Positions 26,448 to 34,623 of a stretch of 64,000 nt of DNA are shown here, one piece after another (within the stretch, counting starts at the first letter, position 1; each line of letters opens with the position of its first letter). Made by a program: the position numbers and the translations under genes. A model generated the notes under the pieces. It ran no database searches. It worked only from the letters and a program-made list of their open reading frames with translations, and was not told the origin of the DNA. The stretch covers positions 57,172 through 121,171 of the forward strand of contig JAHDID010000007.1 of assembly GCA_020630975.1 (NCBI GenBank), read 5' to 3'. Source of the DNA: Verrucomicrobiota bacterium. GTDB lineage: Bacteria; Verrucomicrobiota; Verrucomicrobiia; Verrucomicrobiales; DEV007.

Positions 26448-26897
26448 ATGGCCCGTAGAAAGAGTAGCAACCCATTCGAAGGCGAGGATGAACCAGCGAT
26501 GGACATCTCGCCACTCATCGATGTGGCGTTTTTGTTGCTGATCTACTTTCTCGTGACCGCTACGTTACTCAAGCAGGAGGCCGACCTAGGTCTGGCTCTG
26601 CCCGGTGTCGCCGCGCTCAGCAACCGCCCGGTCGAGGTCGATCAGATGGTGATCAAGATCGGCGGAGACTCCACCGTGCGAGTCAACGACGAGATGGTCG
26701 AGGGCGACGCTAGCGACCGCAGTCTAGCAGCGCTCACCGACCGGCTAAAACGCTACGCCGCCAGTGCCAAGATCGCAGGCTCGGAGGCAGCTGTGATCAT
26801 AGACTGCGATGGCGAGGCACCTGAGCAGCGATTTGTGGATATATTGAATGCCTGTGCAGCTGCTGGGCTAAAGAATATCAGTTTGGCAGAGAATTAG
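26448..26897 (+). CDS. exbD: ExbD/TolR family protein (second copy)
   Basis: The 149-residue protein has the same layout as its neighbour: basic N-terminus, membrane helix with Asp in DISPLIDVAFLLLIYFLVTA (about 20-39), and a periplasmic domain ending ILNACAAAGLKNISLAEN. ExbB plus two different ExbD copies is a common arrangement in PVC bacteria. It sits 26 bases after the first exbD. A 41-bp palindrome copy follows at 26911. Confidence 0.93.
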   Translation: MARRKSSNPFEGEDEPAMDISPLIDVAFLLLIYFLVTATLLKQEADLGLALPGVAALSNRPVEVDQMVIKIGGDSTVRVNDEMVEGDASDRSLAALTDRLKRYAASAKIAGSEAAVIIDCDGEAPEQRFVDILNACAAAGLKNISLAEN

Positions 26898-26910
26898 TGG
26901 TGGGGGGGGC

Positions 26911-26950
26911 ATTGCTATAGGTCATATAGGGCCTATACGACCTATAGCGT
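26911..26950. repeat. Palindromic element, copy 1
   Basis: This stretch reads ATTGCTATAGGTCATATAGG and then its approximate reverse complement, with two bases changed in the right arm relative to copy 2 (27283-27323). It lies 13 bases after the second exbD stop codon and could form a strong hairpin that serves as the exb operon 3' end. Confidence 0.8.
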
Positions 26951-26955
26951 TTGAT

Positions 26956-27279
26956 ATGGAAGATCCGTATGCTGTTGCCGTTTATCTATTCCCAAGTGTG
27001 CTCACCATTATCGCTCTGGCCTTACCTTGGAGAGCAAACGGGGCTTGGTTTATCGCTGTGGGATTGATTATTTTTGCGATCGTGTTGCACCGTCATTACC
27101 TGATCGAATCTGTGCAGTGGGCTTTTTCTCAGGAGCCCCGAAACTACAGTGATGGTGCTCCATTAGTGTTCGCTGCGTTATTGAGCTGGGTGCTTTATGG
27201 CGTTACGATTTTTCTGCCGCTTCTGGGGGTGAGAGCTTTGTTGGGGCTGTTGTTTCGGCGTTTCTTCAGGGCACTATGA
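26956..27279 (+). CDS. Small three-helix membrane protein, unknown
   Basis: The 107-residue protein is mostly hydrophobic, with segments at about 7-25, 29-45 and 68-98, and a basic C-terminus (FRRFFRAL). I recognise no family. The gene is bracketed within a few bases by two near-identical palindromes (26911-26950 and 27283-27323), so gene and palindromes may form one unit. Hydrophobicity and the start position suggest a real gene, but coding evidence is modest. Confidence 0.6.
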   Translation: MEDPYAVAVYLFPSVLTIIALALPWRANGAWFIAVGLIIFAIVLHRHYLIESVQWAFSQEPRNYSDGAPLVFAALLSWVLYGVTIFLPLLGVRALLGLLFRRFFRAL

Positions 27280-27282
27280 GGC

Positions 27283-27323
27283 ATTGCTATAGGTCATATA
27301 GGGCCTATATGACCTATAGCAAT
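27283..27323. repeat. Palindromic element, copy 2
   Basis: This 41-bp near-perfect palindrome (arms ATTGCTATAGGTCATATAGG and its complement around one central base) lies between the small membrane gene (+) and the 3' end of recQ (-). A bidirectional terminator or RNA-processing stem is plausible from position. Confidence 0.85.
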
Positions 27324-27326
27324 GTT

Positions 27327-29531
27327 TTAGCTTTTGCGGCTTCGCCGCTGCACTGCCAAACAAATTTTCAACTTCAGATAAGTCATGCCAGCACCACAGT
27401 CATCCATGATAGGACGTAGCTTTTCGTCGCCATGCTTGGCCACAGCCTGAATAATTTTCTGCTCCTCCTCGATGGTGTAGAAAGCTCGTGGGTCGACCTC
27501 TAGTAGGCCATTCTCGATACCGCTGGCGATGTGGGTGCCGATGGTGGTGTCTTTTAGCCCGCGAGTGGCGGCGATCTGATCGATGGTCTGGCCGGATTGG
27601 TAGAGCTTTAGGGTTTCGGCTACGGTATCGCCGATGCCAGCATTTTTGCGTTTGGCGGGTTTGTTAGAGGCAGGCAGCTCATCGGTGAACTCCTGTTTGG
27701 CATTGCCTGCTAGCCAGTGGCTGATGACATCGAGCACGGTCTGGCCATAGTCGGCGAGTTTTTGCTGGCCTACACCAGGGATTTTGGCGAGCTCATCGAG
27801 TGTCTGAGGGTAGAGCCGAGCCGCCATCCGTAGGCTGCGATCGCCTAGGATGACATAGGCGGGGAGATTGCGCTCATCGGCTAGTGCTTTGCGTCGGGCG
27901 CGGAGTTGTTCGAATAGACCTTCGTCGCAGATAATAGCGCCGGATTGGGCGAGGCGCTTTTCGGCTTCAGCTTTCTTTTCGGCCTCGGTCTGGGGGCGTT
28001 TTTTTAGCAGTATGGTCTGGTCTTTGCTTTTGAGAAATTGCATCCCCAGATCGGATAGGCCGATCACTTGGTAGTCGCCTTTGTCTATATTTTGGGCGTA
28101 GCCGAGACCGGTCAGTTGAGTGCCGATGTCTTTCCACACATCGCGTGGGTAGTCCTTGCCGATGCCGTGGGTGGACAGCTCGTGGTGGTGCCATTTTTTG
28201 ACTCGGGCGCTCTGCGAGCCGGTGATGACCTCTACGGCGTGATTCAGCCCTAGCTCGAAGCCGCTGCGTTCTTTGATCCGGTAGAGGCAGGATAGGAATT
28301 TTTTGCTCTCTAGCGTGGCGTCCCATTCTTCGACAGGATTTAGGCAGATATCGCAGCCGCCACAGTTGTCCTCGGTCCAGGACTCGCCGAAATAGCCGAG
28401 CAGGTCGATGCGTCGGCACTGTAGGCTCTCGGCATAGCCCACCATTTGGTTCATCTGCTCGCGGGCGACTTTGGCTGCCTGTGGATCTTCCATCTCATCG
28501 AGGAAACGCAGATTGCGCATCAGGTCGCCTTTGGAAAACAGCAGCACACAGTCGGAGGGCAAGCCATCGCGCCCGGCTCGACCGGTCTCTTGGTAGTAGC
28601 TTTCGATATTCTTGGGGAGATCGGCATGGATCACGTAGCGGACATTGGGTTTATCGATGCCCATGCCAAAGGCGACGGTGGCGCAGATCACCTGCACATC
28701 GTCGCGGAGGAATGCCTCCTGAGCTTTGGCGCGCTCATCGATCTGCAGTCCTGCATGATAGGCGAGAGCTTTGATACCTTCGGCCTGTAGGGCATTGGCC
28801 ATCTGCTCGGTGCCCTTGCGCGACTGCAGGTAGACGATGCCGGACTCCTGGCCGCGAGCAGTGATATACTCGTAGACCTGATCCACAGGTTTGCTTTTGC
28901 CGATGATGGTGTAGCTCAGGTTCGGGCGATTGAAGCTGGCCAGAAAATGGGCTGGCTGGCGCAGATCGAGCTGGCTGACGAGATCTTCTTTGACCCTAGG
29001 TGTGGCGGTAGCGGTGAGCGCTATGAACGGGACGTCTGGAAGTGCTTGGCGGAGCTGCGATAGCTGGCGATACTCGGGGCGAAAGTCATGCCCCCACTCG
29101 CTCACGCAGTGCGCCTCATCTACGGCTACAGCCTGTACTTTCCAGCGTTTCAGGCAATCGATGAAGCCGGTAGAAAAAATCCTCTCGGGAGCGGCATAGA
29201 GTAGGCGATACTCACCGGCATCGAGGCCAGCCATACGGTGCGAGGCTTCGTGTCGATCGAGTGTCGAGTTGAGGTAGGTGGCTGCCACGCCATTGGCGAC
29301 TAGGGCGTCGACCTGGTCTTTCATCAGCGCGATGAGAGGCGAGATCACCAGTGTCAATCCCGAGCGAGCGAGCGCTGGCACCTGATAGCACAGCGATTTG
29401 CCCGCACCGGTGGGCAGTATGGCCACCACATCCTGCCCGTCTAGCGAGGCTGAAATAATCTCCCGCTGCAGAGGCCGAAAGCTATCGTAGCCGTAGGTCT
29501 GTTTGAGGATGTGGTCGATCGATTGGCTCAT
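27327..29531 (-). CDS. recQ: ATP-dependent DNA helicase RecQ
   Basis: The 734-residue protein is a full RecQ. Its helicase motifs include AILPTGAGKSLCYQ (Walker A at about 40-46), VDEAHCVSEWGHDFRPEY and QETGRAGRDG. Then come the zinc/RecQ-C segment (CRRIDLLGYFGE ... CGGCDICL), an HRDC domain (about 540-620) and a C-terminal helix-turn-helix region. RecQ unwinds DNA 3'-5' in recombination repair. I start it at the ATG at 29531 (MSQSIDHILKQTYGYDSFRP), not at the in-frame ATG at 29567, since the family normally begins close to the YGYDSFRP motif. It is divergent from the VWA gene, with about 70 bases between. Confidence 0.95.
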   Translation of the reverse strand: MSQSIDHILKQTYGYDSFRPLQREIISASLDGQDVVAILPTGAGKSLCYQVPALARSGLTLVISPLIALMKDQVDALVANGVAATYLNSTLDRHEASHRMAGLDAGEYRLLYAAPERIFSTGFIDCLKRWKVQAVAVDEAHCVSEWGHDFRPEYRQLSQLRQALPDVPFIALTATATPRVKEDLVSQLDLRQPAHFLASFNRPNLSYTIIGKSKPVDQVYEYITARGQESGIVYLQSRKGTEQMANALQAEGIKALAYHAGLQIDERAKAQEAFLRDDVQVICATVAFGMGIDKPNVRYVIHADLPKNIESYYQETGRAGRDGLPSDCVLLFSKGDLMRNLRFLDEMEDPQAAKVAREQMNQMVGYAESLQCRRIDLLGYFGESWTEDNCGGCDICLNPVEEWDATLESKKFLSCLYRIKERSGFELGLNHAVEVITGSQSARVKKWHHHELSTHGIGKDYPRDVWKDIGTQLTGLGYAQNIDKGDYQVIGLSDLGMQFLKSKDQTILLKKRPQTEAEKKAEAEKRLAQSGAIICDEGLFEQLRARRKALADERNLPAYVILGDRSLRMAARLYPQTLDELAKIPGVGQQKLADYGQTVLDVISHWLAGNAKQEFTDELPASNKPAKRKNAGIGDTVAETLKLYQSGQTIDQIAATRGLKDTTIGTHIASGIENGLLEVDPRAFYTIEEEQKIIQAVAKHGDEKLRPIMDDCGAGMTYLKLKICLAVQRRSRKS

Positions 29532-29600
29532 CAGTTTGCGGATATTTGGTGTTTTTTGGCTCCACATTCAGGGTAAACAGTGGCTTACTGTAGTAAAGCT

Positions 29601-30656
29601 ATGTTAATCACTGATACCACAGTAAAAGAGAAGAATGGCGAGAAGAAAACCATCGCCATTGCTGTCGCTGTCGCTTTGCATGCGTTTTTGGCGATCATCT
29701 TTATCGTGATCACTGTGGTGCCGGAGCTGCGGGATGAGCCGGAGCTAGTGGCCAAGGTGGTGAGCAGTCAGCGTTCCGAGGCATCGAAGGTGGAGAAGAA
29801 GACCGTGGTCAAACAAGTGCAGCAGGTGAATCCGACCACGGCGGCATCACCTATCGCGAAGATGATGCGTGCCAATGCGGCTGCCAAGATGGTGGCCCCA
29901 TCGGTATCGAAAGTCTCCGATGGCCCGATCGGCCTAGGTGAAGGCGAGTTTGGCGTGGGTATGGGGGGCGAGACCAAGATGGGCTCTGGGGCCTCTTTCT
30001 TTGGCAGTCGTTCTACAGGGCGGCGTTTTCTCTTTGTCCTAGATCATTCGGCATCGATGACGCCTTCAAGGCTAGAGCTGCGCGATAATGAGCTGAAGAA
30101 AGCGCTCTATGGCTTGCCTAAAGAGGTGCAGTACCAGGTAATTCTCTTTGGTGGAGGTGCTTTATTTGCAGAGCCGGGCTGGTCATCAAAGCGAATAGGT
30201 GATGATCTAGAGGTGAGTCACCGCAACAAACGCTATTTGTTCACTCCCTTTCGTGGCGACACTGATTGGAAGTTTAAAGGGGAAGATCGGGACCTACCGC
30301 GCTCGAGGTGGCTGAATGTCACTAGGACGAACATAAATAACAGTCTAAGTATGTTACCGAAGATTGAGGAGTTTTATGGGACCGATTGGTCGATCGCATT
30401 GCAGGTCGCTCACCAAATGGAACCATCACCAGATGTGATCTATTTTATGAGCGATGGCACGGGGGGAAATGCCACTCGGCCGATCCTAGAGGTGAACCGT
30501 AAGCTTGGCCGCCCAGTGATCAACACCTTCGCGATGCAAACCACCAATGGTGCCAAGCAGTTTTTTGAGATTGCTAATAAGACCGGTGGCGAGTTTATGA
30601 TCATTGATGGATCAGGTAAGCCGAATAAGGTGACCGATCCTGATGAGGTTTTTTAG
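29601..30656 (+). CDS. Membrane-anchored von Willebrand factor A-domain protein
   Basis: The 351-residue protein has an N-terminal membrane segment (about 17-40), a Lys/Val/Ala-rich linker, a Gly-rich stretch (about 108-135) and a VWA domain. The MIDAS motif is complete in FVLDHSASM (D149-x-S-x-S153), and a threonine-bearing VIYFMSDGTGGN follows. VWA proteins of this build are frequent in PVC genomes near ExbB/ExbD genes and may scaffold envelope complexes; the ligand is unknown. I start it at the ATG at 29601; the seven upstream codons to 29580 look non-conserved. Confidence 0.82.
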   Translation: MLITDTTVKEKNGEKKTIAIAVAVALHAFLAIIFIVITVVPELRDEPELVAKVVSSQRSEASKVEKKTVVKQVQQVNPTTAASPIAKMMRANAAAKMVAPSVSKVSDGPIGLGEGEFGVGMGGETKMGSGASFFGSRSTGRRFLFVLDHSASMTPSRLELRDNELKKALYGLPKEVQYQVILFGGGALFAEPGWSSKRIGDDLEVSHRNKRYLFTPFRGDTDWKFKGEDRDLPRSRWLNVTRTNINNSLSMLPKIEEFYGTDWSIALQVAHQMEPSPDVIYFMSDGTGGNATRPILEVNRKLGRPVINTFAMQTTNGAKQFFEIANKTGGEFMIIDGSGKPNKVTDPDEVF

Positions 30657-30680
30657 GGGCCATTTTAATTAGCTTACTTT

Positions 30681-30870
30681 GCCTCAAGCTCTCTTTTTTG
30701 ATGGTTTTAGGATCGATTTTGGCGGCATGGAGCGTTGCCCTTGCCATCGATTAGCAGGGGGTAGGGGAGTGAGCCAGGCCCCTCTCGAGATCTAGGGCGG
30801 CCGCGAGGCCGTCGGTACTGGCTCCGGCGCAGATGAAATCACTAGTCGTCCGGCCTTCGGCTCTGGATCG
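30681..30870 (-). pseudogene. Truncated, frameshifted copy of the TlpA-like gene C-terminus
   Basis: Reverse-strand translation gives AEGRTTSDFICAGASTDGLA, closely matching AEGRTTNNYIYTGANTDALA in the intact two-domain thioredoxin-fold protein at 49742-50932. Further on, YPLLIDGKGN (matching YTLLIDGEGK) reads in a different frame, and AKIDPKTIKKE (matching GKIDPETIKQE) reads in the first frame again. An in-frame stop also occurs. Upstream of about 30870 similarity stops, so only the last 60-65 codons survive. It is a fossil of a duplicated or relocated paralogue, lying 19 kb from its relative at the opposite end of the pilus-like operon. Confidence 0.8.
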
Positions 30871-31115
30871 CCACTGGGACAGCTGGTGAGTTCATGATAT
30901 TGATGGATCCCTTAAAATCTGATTTTGAGGTGTTTTAGGATGAGACTTCCGGAAAGCTGACGTGCTCTTAAGAGCAGTATCATTGCGAACACTTTCGATG
31001 TGGCCCTTTTAAGGAAAGGGGAGTGAATTCTTATCTGTCTGAATGTTAGAGGGTTAAGAGTGAGATCTGAGCTGACATCTCTCGATATGCCAGGGTATCA
31101 AAGTGTGGTTTTTAT

Positions 31116-31144
31116 TTGAATTATTGTAATTATAGATTTAACAT
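31116..31144 (+). promoter_or_regulatory. Candidate promoter of the pilus-like operon
   Basis: TTGAAT (31116-31121) and TAACAT (31139-31144) are 17 bp apart and 15 bases before the first start codon. The short leader and moderate hexamer matches make this tentative. Confidence 0.3.
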
Positions 31145-31153
31145 ACGTTAAAT
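31136..31153. promoter_or_regulatory. Operator-like inverted repeat
   Basis: ATTTAAC (31136-31142) and GTTAAAT (31147-31153) are perfect inverted arms around ATAC. They overlap the candidate -10 element and end 6 bases before the ATG of the first operon gene. A repressor site is possible, as is a chance AT-rich palindrome. Confidence 0.35.
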
Positions 31154-31159
31154 CCCATT

Positions 31160-31906
31160 ATGAAACTCCCAAAATTCTGTCATTCCCTCGTCTGGGCAGG
31201 CTTCTCTTGCCTGCTATCTGGCGCTTCTGTGGAAGCTCAGGTTCTTCTTGGGGCTCCTGGCGTCGGGCTTACTTATCGAGAGGAGCCTAGTTTACCGTTT
31301 AGCCACACGAATGGGTTGGGTCGTTATTACAAATTTGTCTTCACTGGGGCAGAAGCACAGGCTGATGCTGATGGTGTGCCTGGCTGCTTCTCCTACGACG
31401 GCCACATGTGGAACAAGGCCAAAAAAAGTAATAACGGGCATGGAAACAACATCGATGGTGTCGACTCATCAAATCCTAGTGGAAACAAGGAGGGGCTAGA
31501 CTCGGACCCGACGGTGGACGATGAGAAAAAGAAAAAGAGGAATGGCAGTGGTTCAAGTGGTGAATCTTCAGGTTCTAGTTCCGTAGAAAAAGTAATCGGG
31601 TGGTGGAAATTTATTGTTCGGGTAAACTCGTTTGAGCTTTCTGAGATGGAGTTTGCTACTTCGGCACTACACCAGTTGAGTGATGTGATTCAGGTTTATT
31701 TTTCCACTCCTATTGTGCTCCGAGAGCAAACCATTGACCTCACATGGGAGGGGCAGGGCAATAGTCACGATCCGGATGGGCATCTTTACATCCTAGGTTC
31801 GGCTATCAAGGAGCCTCCGGTGCCCTTCGGACAGATCAATCTAGGACAAACACTATATACAACGGGAGCTACACCCACCTATACCTGGTCGGTGACGCGA
31901 GAATGA
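31160..31906 (+). CDS. Exported protein of unknown function, first gene of the operon
   Basis: The 248-residue protein has a signal peptide (about 1-26, ending SVEAQ). Its N-terminal domain (about 27-95) includes FKYDG-like aromatic stretches such as GLGRYYKFVFTGAE. The middle is low-complexity and hydrophilic, first Asn/Gly/Asp-rich, then Lys- and Ser-rich (about 90-148). The C-terminal domain begins IGWWKFIVRVNSFEL and ends with Thr-rich strands. I recognise no family. The middle looks like a flexible linker between two beta-rich domains. Its place at the head of the pilus-like operon suggests an extracellular or periplasmic role with that machine. Confidence 0.72.
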   Translation: MKLPKFCHSLVWAGFSCLLSGASVEAQVLLGAPGVGLTYREEPSLPFSHTNGLGRYYKFVFTGAEAQADADGVPGCFSYDGHMWNKAKKSNNGHGNNIDGVDSSNPSGNKEGLDSDPTVDDEKKKKRNGSGSSGESSGSSSVEKVIGWWKFIVRVNSFELSEMEFATSALHQLSDVIQVYFSTPIVLREQTIDLTWEGQGNSHDPDGHLYILGSAIKEPPVPFGQINLGQTLYTTGATPTYTWSVTRE

Positions 31907-31930
31907 TGGAGAATTAAGTTAATCGCAGGT

Positions 31931-32545
31931 ATGAGACTTGGAAGCAATATATATGCCCTATGTGCATCGGTCTACGTGGTGGTGATACTCGTGCTATCCA
32001 TTCCAGGGGTGGAAGGGCAGCAGGCGGTCGCTACCCCATTCAAGCTGAAAAAAAATGGAGCGCCATCCCTCAAGGATATTTTGAGATTGGTAAGCCAAGC
32101 GCCTGTTGCAGATCGAATCACAGACGCGGAATTAGAAAAAATCAAAGCCGCCTCACCTATCCTCTACGACGAAAGATTTCGAAAGACTGAGGAGGCCAAA
32201 ATGCCGCCTCGGGGCGATTTGTACCGTAACTCAACAATACTAGGTGTGGCTCAGTTTCACACGATCGTTCCCGACCATGCAATTGTCCACATGCCCGAAG
32301 GTATGGAGCACTACGTTATCGACGATCCCCAAGGTCCTTTACTCTTTTGGAATGACTTCTTGGGCAAAAACCTTGGATGGCTGACGACTCAGGAAATCTC
32401 ACTAGATCAGGCAAGTGGCAAGGAAAAATTGCCGACGCTAGTCGAAGAGCAGATTAGGCAGTCGGAATTAATCGTGGTCGCAACCCATAAAGGATTCCCC
32501 ATCTCAATGTTACCGACGGTAGAGGAACTCACAACAAGCCAATAA
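31931..32545 (+). CDS. Exported protein of unknown function in the pilus-like operon
   Basis: The 204-residue protein has a signal peptide or anchor at about residues 8-29 (ending VEGQQA). The mature part has a helical segment around LKDILRLVSQAPVADRITDAE and a later mixed region with HAIVHMPEGMEHYVIDDP and FWNDFLGKNLGWLTTQEI (about 112-150). I recognise no domain. It begins 24 bases after the first gene and ends 5 bases before the next, so it is probably cotranscribed. Confidence 0.7.
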   Translation: MRLGSNIYALCASVYVVVILVLSIPGVEGQQAVATPFKLKKNGAPSLKDILRLVSQAPVADRITDAELEKIKAASPILYDERFRKTEEAKMPPRGDLYRNSTILGVAQFHTIVPDHAIVHMPEGMEHYVIDDPQGPLLFWNDFLGKNLGWLTTQEISLDQASGKEKLPTLVEEQIRQSELIVVATHKGFPISMLPTVEELTTSQ

Positions 32546-32550
32546 CTGTT

Positions 32551-33588
32551 TTGCGATTATTATGTTACATAGCTTTTTGCGCTTATTTACCGCTGATTCA
32601 GTCATTCGGTTCTGAGAATATTATTCGTCAGATCCAATTGTCGACTGGTCTGCAGTATGACTTTGTCACCACGGAAGGAAATGGATCTGCTGTTTCTCAT
32701 CTTCCGGTTATACCAGGAGGTGTTTCCTATGAGCTGTTTGCGAAGGGTTCTGCTTGGGATACCAATGTCTATTTTCTGGACCGTAAAGTGGTAGGATTTT
32801 ATTTGCCTCAAGGTGATATCCAAATCATTTCGGAAGACCAGTCCCATCTTGACCTCGGTGAAAATGCGGTGCAGAGGACTCGAGCAGATCGCCCCTATTC
32901 ACTGGCAATCACAGTATCGGGGTTGACGCCAGACGACTCTGATGCCCCAGATGCTGCTCGCCAAGTTCTTTACACCCATACCGGGCATAATTTCGATACC
33001 ACGTACACTCCCAATGGAAACGATGAGTACATCATTTCCTCTTTTTACATGGGTAATTCAAACCCAGAGTTAACTCCAGTCTACACCCAGCTGACACCGA
33101 TGGCCCCGACAAAGGCAATGGGCGTCGAGAGATTCACTCTATCCACCCTCACTGATGAGACCGTTACGGAATCTTCTATTTTGGACGAGGAGATGATTTT
33201 GGTTTGGCCGGTCTCAGAAGCGGCCATAACGGGCATTGAACCGGGCTACGAGATTCGAGATTCTTTACCAAAGTTACTAGTTTATTACCAAGATCTATAC
33301 CCACTATCGCTGACTTATGTCCAGATTTATGCGGGTGGCGAAGCGCTTGGGACGGTCGGTACCGTTTTGCCAGGCTCCTTGCGTTGGCACAACACCACAG
33401 TGCCTCAGAGCGAGGTGATTTCGATCGAAAATTGGGAGGACTATATCCCCAATGAGGGTGTCTATACCATGGAGGTACTGAGTGTCACGCCATTTCATTC
33501 TTGGCAGCCCGAACGGCTTGCCCATGTGTCATTTACTGTTAACAGAAAACTTAGAATCAATGGTCAATTGATAACGTCTGAAGATTAA
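32551..33588 (+). CDS. Exported beta-rich protein of unknown function in the pilus-like operon
   Basis: The 345-residue product starts at a TTG (32551), the only in-frame start that keeps the hydrophobic signal sequence (about 1-18); the ATG nearby at 32562 is in another frame. The mature protein is predicted mostly beta, with Thr/Tyr-rich strands and a hydrophobic segment near VYFLDRKVVGFYLPQ. Late segments such as LRWHNTTVPQ and WEDYIPNEGVYTMEVLSV resemble extracellular beta-sandwich domains, but I cannot assign a family. It may be a surface or tip component of the pilus-like system. Confidence 0.68.
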   Translation: MRLLCYIAFCAYLPLIQSFGSENIIRQIQLSTGLQYDFVTTEGNGSAVSHLPVIPGGVSYELFAKGSAWDTNVYFLDRKVVGFYLPQGDIQIISEDQSHLDLGENAVQRTRADRPYSLAITVSGLTPDDSDAPDAARQVLYTHTGHNFDTTYTPNGNDEYIISSFYMGNSNPELTPVYTQLTPMAPTKAMGVERFTLSTLTDETVTESSILDEEMILVWPVSEAAITGIEPGYEIRDSLPKLLVYYQDLYPLSLTYVQIYAGGEALGTVGTVLPGSLRWHNTTVPQSEVISIENWEDYIPNEGVYTMEVLSVTPFHSWQPERLAHVSFTVNRKLRINGQLITSED

Positions 33589-33601
33589 GCCCCCATTAGT
33601 T

Positions 33602-34081
33602 TTGAAACCCCCACGTATACAAAGTGTCCGAGGATTAGCAATCTTCGAAGTCACACTAGCCTTTGCAGGCCTAGTTGTGTTGGCGTTGGTTTCTTTAAAA
33701 GCGTCCTTGAACTTGGCTAGCGCCCAGCGGGTCACAATCGTACAAGCATTGTCAGACGCGTTTCTCAGCCGTGAATTGGCCTATGCAAGTCGATTGCCTT
33801 TCGAGGAACTGGTCGACTCAGAACAGTCTCTCTGGCCCACTTACCCATTGTCGAGCGATACCGAGGTGGAGATTGGAAAATTGCCTGGGTCGGTGCCTGT
33901 GATAGCTCGACTAGTTCGCACTAAGTACCCTTCGGATAGTAATTTAATTTCAAAAGGTGGGACCTCCTACATAACAGGGAATCCATCGAAGACTGAAGTC
34001 TGGCATATCAAGTCTTACCTCAGTTATCAGGTGGCACGCAGAACTTATGTAAAAACCGCTAATTCGGTTCGGGTAAGATAG
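33602..34081 (+). CDS. Prepilin-like protein (PilV/GspI-like minor pilin)
   Basis: The 159-residue protein begins at a TTG (33602). It has a basic leader followed by a prepilin site, RG then LAIFEVTLAF, with Glu at +5, and about 20 hydrophobic residues. The mature part is short and soluble. This is the shape of a PilV/GspI-type minor pilin that a prepilin peptidase would process. It follows the exported protein by 13 bases and precedes two more pilin-like genes, the standard order of minor-pilin blocks. Confidence 0.78.
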   Translation: MKPPRIQSVRGLAIFEVTLAFAGLVVLALVSLKASLNLASAQRVTIVQALSDAFLSRELAYASRLPFEELVDSEQSLWPTYPLSSDTEVEIGKLPGSVPVIARLVRTKYPSDSNLISKGGTSYITGNPSKTEVWHIKSYLSYQVARRTYVKTANSVRVR

Positions 34082-34095
34082 GCTCGGGTATCGAT

Positions 34096-34623
34096 ATGAA
34101 AAAAAGGTGTTGTCAGTGTAGAAAGAAAAGCGGCTTCTCTTTGGTAGAGTTGACGGTCGCGATTGCACTGGCATTGGGCCTGGCAAGCACGGTAGTTGTA
34201 TTAGCCGCTCAGCATACCTTTTTTATGAAGCACCTGGGGTCATTCGCGTTTCTGCGCGACGAGGCACCCCAAATTAACCGGGTCCTCACCTCACTATTGG
34301 CATCATCTAATTCCTATTGGATCTACGACAACAAAGAGGCTGCATTTGCCGATGAGATTCCTACAAATGTAGGTAGCGCGTTAGTGCTATCATACCGCTC
34401 GCCCACCGGAGATTTAGATGAGGTGGCAATCTCGTTTGACGCTGAGGTAGAAGATAAAGCATTGAATATTTATTCAAAAAACAATGGTTGGCAGGCTGAG
34501 CCAAACTGGACCATCACATCAATTGTCGAGGATGTGGAGTTTTCGGACGAGACTGGTGTGCTTACTATTGCTCTGACGGGCCGTAGGGGAGAGGAGATCA
34601 CTTACATGGGAGGTGTGAGATGA
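34096..34623 (+). CDS. Prepilin-like protein (PilW/GspJ-like minor pilin)
   Basis: The 175-residue protein has a Lys/Arg/Cys leader (CCQCRKK) and a class III prepilin motif, SG then FSLVELTVAIALALGL, with Glu at +5. A mature domain of about 155 residues follows. This places it with minor pseudopilins of the PilW/GspJ type. Its stop codon overlaps the start of the next gene by 4 bases (ATGA), indicating coupled translation. Confidence 0.85.
   Translation: MKKRCCQCRKKSGFSLVELTVAIALALGLASTVVVLAAQHTFFMKHLGSFAFLRDEAPQINRVLTSLLASSNSYWIYDNKEAAFADEIPTNVGSALVLSYRSPTGDLDEVAISFDAEVEDKALNIYSKNNGWQAEPNWTITSIVEDVEFSDETGVLTIALTGRRGEEITYMGGVR

Larger units (their letters stand above)
30657..31159. other. 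Intergenic region before the pilus-like operon
   Basis: This 503-base gap holds a decayed fragment of a thioredoxin-fold gene (about 30681-30870, minus strand; listed separately), then about 230 bases without recognisable content. Next is an AT-rich stretch with a candidate promoter (31116-31144) and an inverted repeat (31136-31153) just before the first operon gene. I see no intact gene or RNA. Confidence 0.5.
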
